A stretch of DNA of 64,000 bases from Peltaster fructicola (GCA_001592805.2 CP051142.1:1736001-1800000), one strand, 5' to 3'. Positions 20,158 through 31,446 are shown, counted from the stretch's first letter. Notes: generated from the sequence alone by a model not told the origin. Translations and numbers: made by a program.

Positions 20158-20462
20158 GGCATATGTGCCTGATGTGCTATATCTGTAACAACTGTACAGC
20201 AGCTGTTGGCAACACTGGTAATGAAGAGATGCTCCCTCATGGTCGTTGATCGTGAAATGTATAGTTGCGAGCGTCGCTTTTTGTGCTGAACTCCGTTCCG
20301 ACCAAGCCATGTTCATACGGTTTGCTTGCCCAGCTTTGGCATTGCTACACTTGAGTCAATGACTGAGCTGTGTGGCATGTTTCTTAATGTCTGTGATGAT
20401 GAGTGAAATGTGACACCTAGCAATTCTCCTTTCAACTCAAAGTCTTCGCCTTATTCCAGAAG
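20158..20462. other. Convergent 3' flanks of ETFB and OMA1
   Basis: 305 bp between two stops. Nothing recognised. Confidence 0.5.
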
Positions 20463-21554
20463 TCAGTCGCTGTATGCATCATTAGCCTTGAACACAATCG
20501 AAGAATGCACCCTCCTACCTTGTGGCCAAATCATCTGGCAATTGCTCTCCTTCTGCTTTTGCTCAGCTTCCGGCAGCCAGTCTCTGATCTGTTCAAGCCG
20601 ATTGTGGTTGCTAGGATGTGTACTCAACCATTGCGGAGCGCCCGTCTGATCCAGCTTCTCCATTGTTGCCCACATCTCCATTGCAGCGTGCGGATCGTAG
20701 CATGCCTCTGACATCAAGAGTAAGCCTATGTGATCAGCCTCGGTCTCCTGCAATCTTGAGCCAGGTTTCGTGAAGACCAGGTCCAAGAATAGGCCTTGAC
20801 CAGCATCACCTCCGATGAGGAACGAAAGTGCTACGAAGGCAAGCCATATAAGCACCGAAGAGCTCATGCGCTCAGCAGAGTGATGTGCGATATTGTGCCC
20901 GATCTCATGGCCAAGCACTGCTGCAAGACTATCATCGGTCTTGCAGACATCGAACATGCCGGTGAAGACAAAGATCTTTCCGCCTGGCACGACAAAAGCG
21001 TTTGTCTGAGGATCCTCAATGACATTCAGCTCCCACTGCTCATCCGGTAGTCCTGAGTATGGAATAAGCTTGTTCGCAACGCGTTGAACCTGCTTGTAGT
21101 ATGGATGATTCGGAGGCAATAGCTTGTTGGCATACTCTTGCATCACCTGTTCGTACATTTGCTTGCCAAGCTCTGCTTCCATCGCGTTGGAAGTTATCAT
21201 GAATCTTCGGCGATGTGTTACCGGTGCCTCTTCAAGGTGGACCGTGTAAAACACTCCGCCAGCTGCTGCAAGCCCACCTGCAACGTAGGGGAAATATGGA
21301 TGTCGCGACAGTTGCCGAGCCATTGCGATATTACGCTGTAAGCGATAATAGTTGAAGCCATACCTTCGCTTTTGCTGTGCCGCACGAGCGTATACAGGCG
21401 TCCATCGTGGTCTTTGCTGCTGAGCACAACGCGAGGAGAGTGATGAGAAAGTCGCTGTAGATTCGGTGAACGGTGTCCTCACGAGGAATCGTGAATAGAG
21501 TAAACGTGTGTTGCTTGCTAAAGTCGAAGGTCGAAGTACGTGTGCAAATAACAT
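20463..21554 (-). CDS. OMA1: Mitochondrial inner-membrane metallopeptidase OMA1
   Basis: Single exon of 363 residues. The N-terminal 80 residues are Arg/Ser-rich, like a mitochondrial presequence, followed by a membrane helix (VAGGLAAAGGVFYTV). The M48 zinc site HEIGH is at residues 216-220, the third ligand region LQETEAD at about 268-274, with a second hydrophobic stretch (SSVLIWLAFVALSFLIGG) between. ALxV-type strands and STHPSNHNRLEQI are also conserved. OMA1 degrades misfolded or stress-exposed inner-membrane proteins. It is divergent from TIM13 with 310 bp between starts. Confidence 0.95.
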   Translation of the reverse strand: MLFAHVLRPSTLASNTRLLYSRFLVRTPFTESTATFSSLSSRCAQQQRPRWTPVYARAAQQKRRYGFNYYRLQRNIAMARQLSRHPYFPYVAGGLAAAGGVFYTVHLEEAPVTHRRRFMITSNAMEAELGKQMYEQVMQEYANKLLPPNHPYYKQVQRVANKLIPYSGLPDEQWELNVIEDPQTNAFVVPGGKIFVFTGMFDVCKTDDSLAAVLGHEIGHNIAHHSAERMSSSVLIWLAFVALSFLIGGDAGQGLFLDLVFTKPGSRLQETEADHIGLLLMSEACYDPHAAMEMWATMEKLDQTGAPQWLSTHPSNHNRLEQIRDWLPEAEQKQKESNCQMIWPQGRRVHSSIVFKANDAYSD

Positions 21555-21864
21555 GTTCGACGATCAATAAGACCCTACAGACGGTAGACCTATCGAGATC
21601 TCAGCACGATTGCGAGACGTGCTCAAGCTTGAAGTCAACGTCGTGCCGGTGCGATAGCAGGTTTGTAGAGTGCAGTACATGCAGTGAAATAGCGGGCTGG
21701 TGAGGATGACCTCACGCGAAACTTGTCCCTGCAAAGTTTCCGAGCTCGACCACCACGTCGAAGACACAATTACCACCACATCAGACCTTCCAATCCCGTA
21801 CTCTATAATCCACAGCAGGATAAGCAGCAAGCCGCATCAGCTGCGACTATTGCACACAGACAAC
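21555..21864. promoter_or_regulatory. Shared divergent promoter, OMA1 / TIM13
   Basis: 310 bp between start codons of two mitochondrial quality/import genes. No specific motif is claimed. Confidence 0.5.
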
Positions 21865-22175
21865 ATGGACGCCAAGCAGACTGTGATAGATCAAGTGCGA
21901 CAACAAGCAGCGATCGCGAATGCGCGAGCACTGATGGAGGTGTGCTATTATGCTGGAACCTCTCGAATCCTGATGACTGACATATCTTTCGCCAGAAAAT
22001 AAGCGAGCACTGCTATGAGAGATGCATACCTAAGCCTGGCTCCTCCTTGTCATCAGCAGAATCAACTTGTCTGGACTCTTGTGTGCAGAAGTACTTGACC
22101 TCCTGGAACACGGTCTCGAGTCAATATCTCAACCACGTCCAGAAGCGAGCCGGATCCGCTGGAGGTTTGTTCTAA
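21865..22175 (+). CDS. TIM13: Mitochondrial intermembrane space chaperone TIM13
   Basis: Exons 21865-21939 and 21996-22175 (56-nt intron, GTGTGC donor) give an 84-residue protein. It shows the twin CX3C motif of small Tims, CYERC (residues 31-35) and CLDSC (50-54), with 14 residues between, after an N-terminal helix (QTVIDQVRQQAAIANARALM). With TIM8 it forms the intermembrane-space chaperone that carries hydrophobic precursors to TIM22 or SAM. The size and the lack of a presequence fit MIA40-dependent import. Confidence 0.95.
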
Positions 22176-22664
22176 GCAGATATGTGGGAGCATTTGAGAT
22201 GAATCGCATCGCAAGCAGCATTGTACAATATGGTTAAGGGTCAGCATACGGCGCTGGACGCCATGTATAAAGTACGAAGGGTGTGGATTAAGAGCGGGCG
22301 AAAGGTCACACAAGAGCAGTTTCAATGGACGATCAACGCCTGTCCAATATATATCGGAAGTCAGCGTCGGTTTAACTGCTGTTTGAACGGACGACCAAGA
22401 TCTCGACTCGATAGCGTATCTATTTGCACAGATTTGATACTAGGACAATGTAATCACTCAATGCTGAGTGTGCTCTGAGCGCATAAACACCTGGTGGCGT
22501 AGTCGGGATGGCAGCCTATCTTTTCAGGCGGAAGTGTCGCCGCTTTGGCACTGATGACAAGGGCTGAAGAAGCCTCCTAGGATGGCTTGCGTCCTTCGAG
22601 CTCCCGCGACCGAGCCTGGAGCTTAAGATGGACATTGCTGACGCTATACTCGCCCAAATGAATA
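22176..22664. other. Intergenic, nothing supported
   Basis: About 490 bp downstream of TIM13. Frames are short and motif-free. Confidence 0.5.
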
Positions 22665-23874
22665 TTATACTGCCGTGCTGAGTACGATAGAGTTGGGTGA
22701 TCGCTTGACCCCTAGATCGTCGCCTTCGGCATCAAATCCACGATCCAGTGCCGCCAGCAGGCCATCTTCCCACGAGAACTCTTTGATCGAAGACGTGTCA
22801 TATACAGCAATGGCTAGGAGGACTCCGGACAGCGAAAGCAAACACAGCGGACAACTAGGTCATGCCCAGTGCACCTGTACTACCACAGCTAGAGTATGTG
22901 CTTTGCCTTGGCGGTTCCAGAACGACTCTTGCGAAGGCAGTTGACGCATTACCCTGGTGATGTTGGCGGCCACGATGCTCATGATTTATAGAAACGCGTA
23001 TGCGGACCGATTCATTGCCAAAGCAATGATACCCAGAAGTGGTCCCGAGAGGTAGCAATCTGACGCTGCTTTCACCGGGAACGGCGATCACACTGCCAGC
23101 CAAGAGAAGGCTTCGTAGCCACTGCTCAAGTCATGTCTCGAGTGCTCCATCTGCTGCAAAAGGCATTGGGGATCTATCGCAGAACGCAAGGACGTCGATT
23201 GGCAAGCTGTATGCACTGCCCACTGGACTTGTGTCATTCGTGGAGGGCCGCGATGGCAGCGTTGGCAAGCTGCGGTGTGAAATTGATCACTGTAGTCCCG
23301 TTTTCGAGCTAGAGGAGTGTACTCCCATTGGCCATCTGCGACTGCACTCATCGTCGAGATCGCACTGCTGACTTGTGGATATGTGATTACCATGTTGACG
23401 GTCTCCTGCACGAGAAGGTCAGCGAGCAGCGCAAGCGCAACGATGCCGGCGCCGATGGTCGCTGTCAGCCTGAGCGTGATCAGTGTGCCGAGAGTAAATA
23501 ACAGTAAAGCATACTTACCATGTGTCGCCTGCAGTCAGTAGCAATAAATTACCGGTTACACCACGGCTCGCACTATCGATTGCAGAATACTCGTTTCAGC
23601 TTCTAGTCTTCCTGACTCGTATCCATTTCGCTTGCCCCACGATTGTAGCGACTGTTGCGAGCATGAGCGCACCTCCAAGAGCACCAAGCAGAGCTATAAT
23701 GGCTGTAAGCTGCAGTTCCATGACAGTTTTGACGCTCTCGTGCCATCGAAAGCGCGCAACACTACGATCATAGCCACGTGGAATCCTGCAGCAGAGAACC
23801 GCCAAGTGATCTGAACCCACCAGCAGGCAAAAGCCCGGCGTTACGAGTATGCCACTTGTATATGATCTGGACAT
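22665..23874 (-). pseudogene. Relic of a polytopic membrane protein gene
   Basis: Minus-strand pieces read as membrane protein but in several frames. Near the start are LQLTAIIALLGALGGALMLA, then ATIGAGIVALALLADLLVQE, NGTTVINFTPQLANAAIAAL, PVGSAYSLPIDVLAFCDRSP, LLGIIALAMNRSAYAFL, and finally LCLLSLSGVLLAIAVYDTSS leading to a natural stop at about 22665. Two intervals look like genuine introns (GTAAGT...CTCAG near 23465-23520), but other junctions need frame changes within a few bases. The likeliest reading is a once multi-exon gene with accumulated indels and stops. The family is not recognised. Confidence 0.45.
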
Positions 23875-24370
23875 TGTTCCTCCGTGTGTTCAATGGCCTG
23901 CTGCCTCACTAGAGTCAATAAGCACGAAGACGTATTGAGCTTCGAGCCCAGTGATCTGGCAGAGAATCTCGGCATCTAGAAGCAGGTACCGGAGCCAAAT
24001 GTCATCGGGTCACGATAACGTTGATCTCGCTGACCGTATGTTGAGAGTCCTATCTGTAGACAGACTCTCGAGAAGGACTTGGAATGACTCGCAAAACGAC
24101 AGACTCGCAAGCTTGCGTGAGGCTCGATCTCGCAGAGACAAAGCAACAGGATTGCAGTTGGTGAGCAGCCTGACAACAGCGGGGGCCAAGGTGGTGTCGT
24201 AGTCAACTTATAGACTTTGGGACATTTGTTGTCACAGGGTGAGGAAGCAGCACCAACAGAAGTTGTTCTAGCATGACACGGATGTTTCCGCACCACGATG
24301 CCCAAGGGACGTGACGGCACTACCAGCGGGCCGCACACCAACACTGTCAGGACTCAGAGAGGCTCCTCAA
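23875..24370. other. Intergenic between two relics
   Basis: About 500 bp; nothing supported. Confidence 0.45.
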
Positions 24371-24750
24371 TTTGCAACATCTTTGGCCGCCCCATTACAA
24401 CAACCACGATCTAGTTCCAGGGATCGAGAGGCAGCCTACATCCACTCAGCATCTAAGGATATCGCTCTTCAAACACGATGAGATGTCTAGTGGAATCCTG
24501 AGACAGGCCCCAGCATTGTGGACCAGCTATACCTCTTCGATCAGAACAGCAAGTCGCCTTGGATTGACATGACATACACAACGCTTGCCAAGGGCGGTTT
24601 TGACGCTGCTCAGAAGTCGACACGTATGTCCTCGCCGATCGAAATAAGGCGTGTTGGGTCGGCCTTAGCACTGTTTGTCAACATGAGCTCTTCAAGGTAA
24701 CAGATCCAGTGCAAATGACCAACATCACGGTCGCCGAGAAGGCCGTATAA
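24371..24750 (+). pseudogene. 3'-terminal relic of an unidentified gene
   Basis: Two coding-like segments in different frames: SKSPWIDMTYTTLAKGGFDA (24518 onward) and LADRNKACWVGLSTVCQHEL (about 24630 onward), the latter ending in a natural stop at 24748-24750 after NITVAEKAV. The frame change between them cannot be an intron, and no 5' part is seen. This looks like the tail of a decayed gene. Family not recognised. Confidence 0.4.
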
Positions 24751-24834
24751 GATGGCCGACGTGCGGCAACCCATGTCTTGTCATACACAACATTTCATCA
24801 GTCAGCGTTCCTTCCAGCATCATACCATCTTGTC

Positions 24835-25629
24835 ATGCCTATCAACATCATTCAAATTCTTTCCTTCAGCTCAGTGCTTCTACTTGTCAATGCTTTGGTC
24901 ATTGACCGTACTAAGGGCAACATCACTGATGTTGAGTTTCTAGCCAATCCATCCTTGCTGGACGAGACGATTGTAGACAGAGACGCTGTTGGTATCGGTG
25001 GTTGCTTCTCCCAGGTCAAGAACTACTACACGCTCGTTGGAAATGGCAGCCCTCATCAGAACTTCAAGATTACCGAGATTGGCGGCAGCGCAATCAACTG
25101 TCCAGGCTCCGTTTCCAAAACATACTCGCATACCACCGGCTGGTCGATCGGAGGCAAGATCGGCCTCAGTACTCACGACGTGGACTTTGCTTCATTGAGC
25201 TTTAGTGTTCAAGACACGACGACCAACAGCATCTCCAACACGTTCAGCTGTGACGCCACTTGGGCAATGATGTGCATCCTGAGTTACCAAGCAGTCACCG
25301 CTGTTACTGTCGAATTCTGGACGAAAAACGTTGGCTGTGGCGCCGGTAAGCCTGTGAGCAAAGGTCAAGGCGTTGTATATCTGCCAAATGCACGAACGCA
25401 AAACAGTGGAGGCTCCGTTATGCAACGAGGAGTCAACAGTCGTACGAACCAGAAGCAATGCCAAGGTGGCTCGGACGATCGTGAGGTCGCCTTCTACTGC
25501 GGCCCTGCTGGAGGCCCAGACTGGTTCACTACTCAGGAGAGTGGTGTGTCTGACGCCTACTTGCAGCAACGGGACCCACCGAACTGTGCCGTTCCGATTG
25601 AGGCGTACAACTGGCCTCAGGGACGATAG
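24835..25629 (+). CDS. Secreted cysteine-containing protein, unknown function
   Basis: 264 residues from the ATG at 24835, which is followed by a signal peptide (INIIQILSFSSVLLLVNALV). The frame is open 19 codons further upstream, but that would bury the signal. The mature part has eight cysteines (CF, CP, CD, CI, CG, CQ, CG, CA contexts) and Gly/Ser/Thr-rich beta-like stretches (TTGWSIGGKIGLSTHD, FASLSFSVQDTTTNSISNTF, TAVTVEFWTKNVGCG). This resembles secreted beta-sheet proteins of ascomycetes, but I do not recognise the family; effector or wall protein are only possibilities. It sits directly beside two gene relics, in a gene-poor patch. Confidence 0.72.
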   Translation: MPINIIQILSFSSVLLLVNALVIDRTKGNITDVEFLANPSLLDETIVDRDAVGIGGCFSQVKNYYTLVGNGSPHQNFKITEIGGSAINCPGSVSKTYSHTTGWSIGGKIGLSTHDVDFASLSFSVQDTTTNSISNTFSCDATWAMMCILSYQAVTAVTVEFWTKNVGCGAGKPVSKGQGVVYLPNARTQNSGGSVMQRGVNSRTNQKQCQGGSDDREVAFYCGPAGGPDWFTTQESGVSDAYLQQRDPPNCAVPIEAYNWPQGR

Positions 25630-26401
25630 AGTGTACTCTTGGTCACTGAGTGCGGAATTGATGAGGTATCATGTGCAGAGAGACAGAGAGAGAGGGAGAG
25701 AGGAACACGAATGGATCTTGATGGGATATCTGTGAGTCTCGACACATAGCCGGTACGCTGGTCGTATCTATGTATCGAGCTCTCTAATGTATATGCGTGT
25801 TCAATAGCTGCCTCCACATCCTCTTACAAACAAACCTAGGAGCGCATCACGACGATAAGCCTGTCATGATCAAGCAGCATGGCCGTATCAAGAGCTCTGC
25901 CATATGGCCGACCGCTTTTCCTCCCTTGCGTCGCCATGCTCATCTGCCAAACTTTCTCATACACCCTCATCAGGTGGGCTAGTATATCGCCTTCGGCATT
26001 GTCATCTGTAGCAACTCACGCCTGAGACAATCGATCAGATCTAGGGGCGACAAGCGTGTCGCATGATCTCAATGTCGCAATACTACATGCAGTATGATGC
26101 GGCTCTTAGCCAGATGATCTCTGCCGCATTTTCAAAATAGACACACCCACTTCTCAAGAAGGTATCAACATTCGCTGCATGCCTGCAAGACGTGCATTAG
26201 CGGCATCCTCGACTAGACCATTTCGTTGGTCAGCGCCATCTCTTTGCAACATTTGTCTCATCATTGCGATCAAGCGCTCACGCGCGTCTCAGTAACCAGC
26301 TCCCTCGTGCCGCGACTCCTCAGGCGGTATTGGCGCCTCCTGACCACTCCTCCGGTCGCATCTCTTCAGCGAGTTCTTATAAGTCGCGCGCGGAAGCAAT
26401 C
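25630..26401. other. Intergenic, 3' flank of secreted gene and LYAR promoter
   Basis: 772 bp. It includes the purine repeat listed at 25677-25703. No gene supported. Confidence 0.45.
25677..25703 (+). repeat. Imperfect (GA)n microsatellite
   Basis: A purine tract of about 27 nt, mostly GA repeats with one C, in the probable 3' UTR of the secreted protein gene. Confidence 0.7.
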
Positions 26402-27893
26402 ATGGTTTCCTTCTCTTGCGAGGTACGCTGCAGATGCGCTCAAGTCGCAAAGGTTTCACAAAGTGTCGAGCAGAGTTGACTTACATTTCCAACAGGCCTG
26501 CGGCGATGTGCTCACGAAAAAGAAGCTAGATCCTCATCGAAACCAGTGCCGTGGCGCATCCTTCACCTGTCTGGACTGCATGATCCATTTCCAAGGCCTG
26601 GAGTACAGAACTCACACGTCCTGCATCAGCGAAGCGCAGAAGTACCAGGGGCATCTATTCAGGGACAAGAAGGCGAACAAGGGCGAGAAGAGAAAGTCGG
26701 TTGTAGGAAAGGACGACATGGTGCCGAAGAAAGCATATGTCGAGGATGCGCCAGAGGATGGAGAAGGTGGTGCGGTTGCAGTCATTGATGTCCCACCGAG
26801 AGCGCCGACACCACCACCTGCAAATGAAGCACTGCCAGCGAATGTCAACGTATTCGACTTCCTCATCACCGAAGATACACCCACAACCAAGAACAAGACA
26901 CATGCGGTGCAGCCAGCAGATGAGAGCAAGATGATCACAGACTCACAACACTCACAAATGTCGAATGGCAATGGTACGAGGTATCTTGGACGAGGATATT
27001 CGTACGGCAATGCCCCAGTCGAGCCATCATTCGAGAGGTACGACTCATGGACAAGGTTTCCAGCCGACTCGCAAGAAGTTCCGGGCAGCCAACAACACAG
27101 CCAAAGTATGGCGCCTCCAGCATACCTCACAAAGATTGTGACGCCTGGTCCAGACCGTGAGCGAAAGCATGGCAAGGATGAAAAGAGCGACAAGAAGAGA
27201 AAACGACAACAAGTTGATGACCTCGACTTGACCGCGATGAGACGACCTTCATCACGAGACGAGCCAATGACAGATGCTCCAGCTCGTATCCTGCACACTG
27301 GACTGACAGGCGGCCTCACGAGACTGGTGACCGACTCATCCTTCTACGACGACAGGATCGATGCCGGCCCAACTCCGATATCACCCATCAAGCGAAGTAA
27401 ACGCAACGGCGAGGAGAAGGATACACAGAAGAGGCATTCCTCATATACCAGCACGAAAGTATCCTCCTCATCGAGGCAGCCAACGGAAGGAAGCTCAAGA
27501 CATCGTCATAGCGATTACCATGAGGATCGACAGGGAAAGAGCAGACGCCGAAGGTCACCGTCATCATCGTCTGATGATGAGAGGCAGAGACACAGACGAC
27601 ATTCCAAGGTCAAGGCCATTGACTTCCAGCCGTATGGCTCACGAAATAGCTCAGTCCAGCCCACTGCGACTAATCAGCTGGTCAGGTACATGACACGAGC
27701 AGAGTTGTTCCTGTCTTTTATCACGAAAGGCCCTGATTCAGAGCGTGGTTGCAGCATTAACAAAGCATTGAAGCGCTACCACCGTGAGCGCGACACGAAG
27801 GGCGACGAAAAGGAGGATGACGACAAGGAACTCTGGAAGAGCCTTCGTCTCAGGAAGAATGAACGTGGCGAAATAGTTCTGTTTGTTGCATAG
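26402..27893 (+). CDS. LYAR-type C2HC zinc finger nucleolar protein
   Basis: Exons 26402-26422 and 26496-27893 (73-nt intron, GTACGC donor) give 472 residues. The splice creates MVSFSCEACGDVLTKKKLD, the canonical N-terminal LYAR finger (C-x2-C...H-x3-C), followed by a second finger (CLDCMIHFQGLEYRTHTSC) and KYQGHLF. The middle is disordered, acidic/Ser-rich and basic (EKSDKKRKRQQ), with SR-like patches (GKSRRRRSPSSSSDDE). The C-terminus has a folded block (AELFLSFITKGPDSERGCSI) and KSLRLRKNERGEIVLF. LYAR proteins act in the nucleolus in ribosome biogenesis and transcription. The frame also reads through the intron, so a naive call would start too early. Confidence 0.9.
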
Positions 27894-27985
27894 CATATGG
27901 AATAATGATACCCCGTGATTGGGCATAGTTATTAGCATTAACGAAGTCATAATATTCATATCTACCGCTCTACACAATGTACAGC

Positions 27986-29870
27986 TCAACAGTCGCCATC
28001 GATAATCTCTCTCAGCAGTTCGCCTCCTGCACCCTCGAGCACAGCTCGCAGCTCTTTCTCGCCCACAACACTAGCGATCCTGCGATCGTCACCAGTACAC
28101 ACGCCACCAAAGCCAGTCTTGTTCTTCCGACTCGGCGTCTTCGATGGAGTCATAGGAGTGACAAAGCTGCCATGCTTGCCATCAGCACCGGTCAATAAGC
28201 CTTGTGCTTCGAGACCAGAGACCACATCTCTGAACTCGACCACGGTCAGCGGATGCAGCGTGTCGCTTCGCTTGCATAATCCAGAGTATGATTCGTAGAG
28301 CTGTTTTGTTGTAGGTGCTGATCGATCTGATTTGCTTGGCGTTGCAAACATGACACGTTCGAGCTGAAGAGCTCGCTTCCGCTTCTCGAGAGCTGCGATT
28401 GAGCACAAGACGGCTTTCTGCTGCAGATTGAGGGTCGTTAGTCGTTGGCTGGCGCCATTCGAAAAGACCTGGGACGTCACTTTTGCCATATGTGCGATTG
28501 TCGCCCGTGGTGCTGTTGCGATGGTATATGCCATGCCGTTCTGCTTGCAAGGACTCTTTGATGCGGACTTCGGCGTGAGAGGAGAGGAGAGGTTGATGTT
28601 GTCCATCAGAGGCGTCTTACTAGGACTTTCGAGCAATGCTGCCTTTGCATCTCTCGTGATTGTCTCCTGCTCCACGAGGTCGATTGCACGATGACAGATG
28701 TCGAAAGCTTTCCGCAGATCACCTGTCTGAGCTGCGATCTTCTTCGCACAGAATTGTATTGCAGTGGGATGGAGAAAGGGAGGCAATGCGCCTGGCTCAC
28801 CAACCTCCAGTGATCTTACTTTCGCGGTGAGGACGTCTGCGATCTGTGCTGCAGAGTATGGTAGGAAAGGCAGGAGTTCAGGCTTGAGACTTCGACTTCG
28901 GAGCTGAGGCAAGCATCGATCTGTCAGGTCCAATGCATTGGCGATGCCGACGAGGATAAGTCGTGATTTGGCGGAAAGCGACCATTCGAATAGGTTGTAC
29001 AGTAGTGCGAGGTCCAACTCAACGAGTCTATCGACTTCATCGAGGACGACCAAATAAGGAGTGCCTGTCTTTGCCATGAAGCGTCTTTGGAGGCCTTTCA
29101 CAGACGAGTCTCCATCCAGGCCGAGCTCGGCTGCAAGCTTCGTCGTCAGGTCGTTTGTGCTCCTTATGCTCATGCAGTTGATTGTTGTTGCCCGCAGCTC
29201 TGCAAACTGCTCTCCACAGACTTCGCTCACCAGTGCACTCTTTCCTGTGCCTGGAGGACCTGATATATATACACATCCTCCGGCCGATGCTTGAAGTCGT
29301 TGCTCGATGAACTGAGCCAGCTCAGCTCGTTCCTCAACACGTCCGACCAATCTTCCAGGATTGGAAGACCTCGAGAAGAGCTGTCTCGCCTGATTGTATA
29401 CGGCTGTGCTTGAACGCGAGGTTGTGTGTGGTGTGCGAGGAGTAAGTGCATCTCTTCCTTCAATTAGTCGATGTTTCGGTGTAACTGTCACTTTCTTCGC
29501 CAATGCGTCGCGATGCCTTGGTGTAATCGGTATGACATCGTGGTTATCATCTTGGTAAATCTCGATTGTAGTATTCAGCTTCTTAGCCTTGGATGGGGAC
29601 ACTCGAGATGTTGTCTTGGTTGACACGGCACGCTTTGATGTGGTGCCTCGTGCTTGCTTGATAGGTACAGCGAACTCCTTGCTAATGTGCTGCTCTGAGT
29701 GTGACTGCTGAGTCGCAAGAGTCGTATCGCTGGCGACTGCACGTCTCTTCGCGCGTGTTGATCTTGCAGGTGCATCTTGAGTGCTGTCAGTCTGAGGCAC
29801 GTGTCTATGCACTGTTCGTACCTGCAATGTCGAGTTCATCTCTGCCACGCTTGCCAAGTGTAGTAGCCAT
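27986..29870 (-). CDS. CDC6: Replication licensing AAA+ ATPase CDC6
   Basis: Exons 29822-29870 and 27986-29775 give 612 residues. The 46-nt intron (29776-29821, GTACGA donor, ACTGAC branch point, AAG end) joins MATTLGKRGRDELDIA to DAPARSTRAKRRAV and removes an in-frame stop. The N-terminus is basic and Ser/Thr-rich with TP sites (ITPRHRDALA, LTPRTPH), probable CDK targets. The ATPase has Walker A GPPGTGKS (residues 189-196), Walker B VVLDEVDRL (Asp262), sensor SRLILVGIANALDLTDR, and a C-terminal winged helix. CDC6 loads MCM2-7 onto ORC-bound origins. It is convergent with LYAR, 92 bp between stops. Confidence 0.93.
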
Positions 29871-30152
29871 TGTCTGAGAGGGTGCTCGTATGGTGAATGT
29901 AGTAGAGGTGATAGAGACCAGACGTTCTATTTACTAGTGACACGAACATTGGCGTCAATGCGTCCGAAAGACGACGCGTAGCGCGTACCGTACTCTAAAC
30001 GCGTTAATTGATGGTGCCTCAGGCCATGAGAACGCCCACATCCCCACAATGACACTGTAGCCGATCTCGGCTACAGAAACAAATAGTCAATATCACCGAC
30101 AGTGTGAGAACCATTGCCAATAGGTATTGCATTGCTAGAGAAGGTCGCAAGT

Positions 30153-31446
30153 ATGGTTACGAGCTTTCCACCACCTCCTGTCAACACATTGGGTAACGCT
30201 GCGTCTTTAGTCGTACTGACCATGAGGCTAACACATCACAGACTGGAGCAACGTTGGCTTCAAGGTCCGCGAAGGCATGCTCAAATGGATATTTGTTCAG
30301 GTCAATCACTGACAACCCCTAGTCAACGGTCACATTGAGTCTCACTACTCGGTTCAGACCGGGAAATGGAGCTCTCCTAAGTTCGTGCGGTCGCCTTTCC
30401 TGCAACTGCACGGTATGGCACCTGCTCTGAATTATGGCCAGCAGTGTTATGAAGGTCTCAAGGCATACAGGACTCCAGAAGGACAAATCACGATCTTCAG
30501 GCCGGATCAAAATGCAGAGCGTATGCAGCGATCAGCTTCATCCATCTGCATCCCTCCAGTGCCAGTTGACCTTTTCAAGAAGAGTGTGCACTTGGCAGTC
30601 TCGCTCAATGCTGAGTTCGTTCCTCCCCATGAGACTGGTGCAGCGATGTACATACGACCGCTGCTATTCGGTTCGTCTGCGCAACTTGGCCTCAACCCTC
30701 CAGAGGAGTATACGTTCGTGGTCTTTGTCATGCCAACCGGTGTATACCACGGAGTACACCCTGTTGCAGCTCTAGTACTTGAGGACTTTGATCGAGCCGC
30801 TCCAGATGGCACAGGATCAGTCAAGATTGGAGGAAACTATGCTCCAGTCCTACGATTCAGCGAGAGGGCAAGGCAAGAAGGCTTCGGAATAACTCTGCAC
30901 CTCGACAGCAAGACCAGGACCGAGGTCGACGAATTTTCGACGTCTGGCTTCCTTGGTGTTAAGGGCACACCTGATAGCGGTGATGTGACGATCGTTGTGC
31001 CGGACAGCAAGAATGTCATCAAGTCAGTAACCAGCGAGAGTACATGCGAGATCGCGAAGAGCCTGGGATGGAAGGTTGAAAGACGAGCAGTATGTGTCGC
31101 ATAGACTGCCCGATTCGATCTTACTAACATGGTATAGATTAGAGCAGAGGAGTTGGAGACCTTCTCCGAGGTCATGGCTGCAGGTACAGCTGCCTCCCTT
31201 GTACCGATCAAGTCGATCACGATGCGTTCTCGCAATATTGATGTCAAGTACCAAAGCGGAGGTGACGAGCCAGGTCCAGTCATCGTCAAGCTTCTTGAGC
31301 AGTTGAAGGGCATCCAGCAAGGCAAAGTCAAAGATTCCTTCGGTTGGGTGGAGCAAGTGTCCGCATACCAAGCTGGTAAGGACTACGAGGAAGAAGGCGC
31401 CGACTCCAATGGACCAGACGGAAAAGTGCTAAGCCAATTGCCATAA
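30153..31446 (+). CDS. Branched-chain amino acid aminotransferase
   Basis: Exons 30153-30192, 30242-30274, 30323-31089 and 31138-31446 give 382 residues. The second intron (30275-30322) has a GC donor (GCATGC) with CACTGAC branch point; it is needed to read WSNVGFKVRE|VNGHIESHYS. Fold-type IV PLP enzyme: LNYGQQCYEGLKAYR, the Schiff-base lysine in SVKIGGNYAP (Lys192), EVDEFSTSGFLGVK, and RRA|IRAEELETFSEVMAAGTAA. It transfers amino groups between Leu/Ile/Val and 2-oxoglutarate. No clear mitochondrial presequence; an in-frame ATG at 30114 would add 13 residues, so the cellular site is open. It is divergent from CDC6 with 282 bp between starts. Confidence 0.92.
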
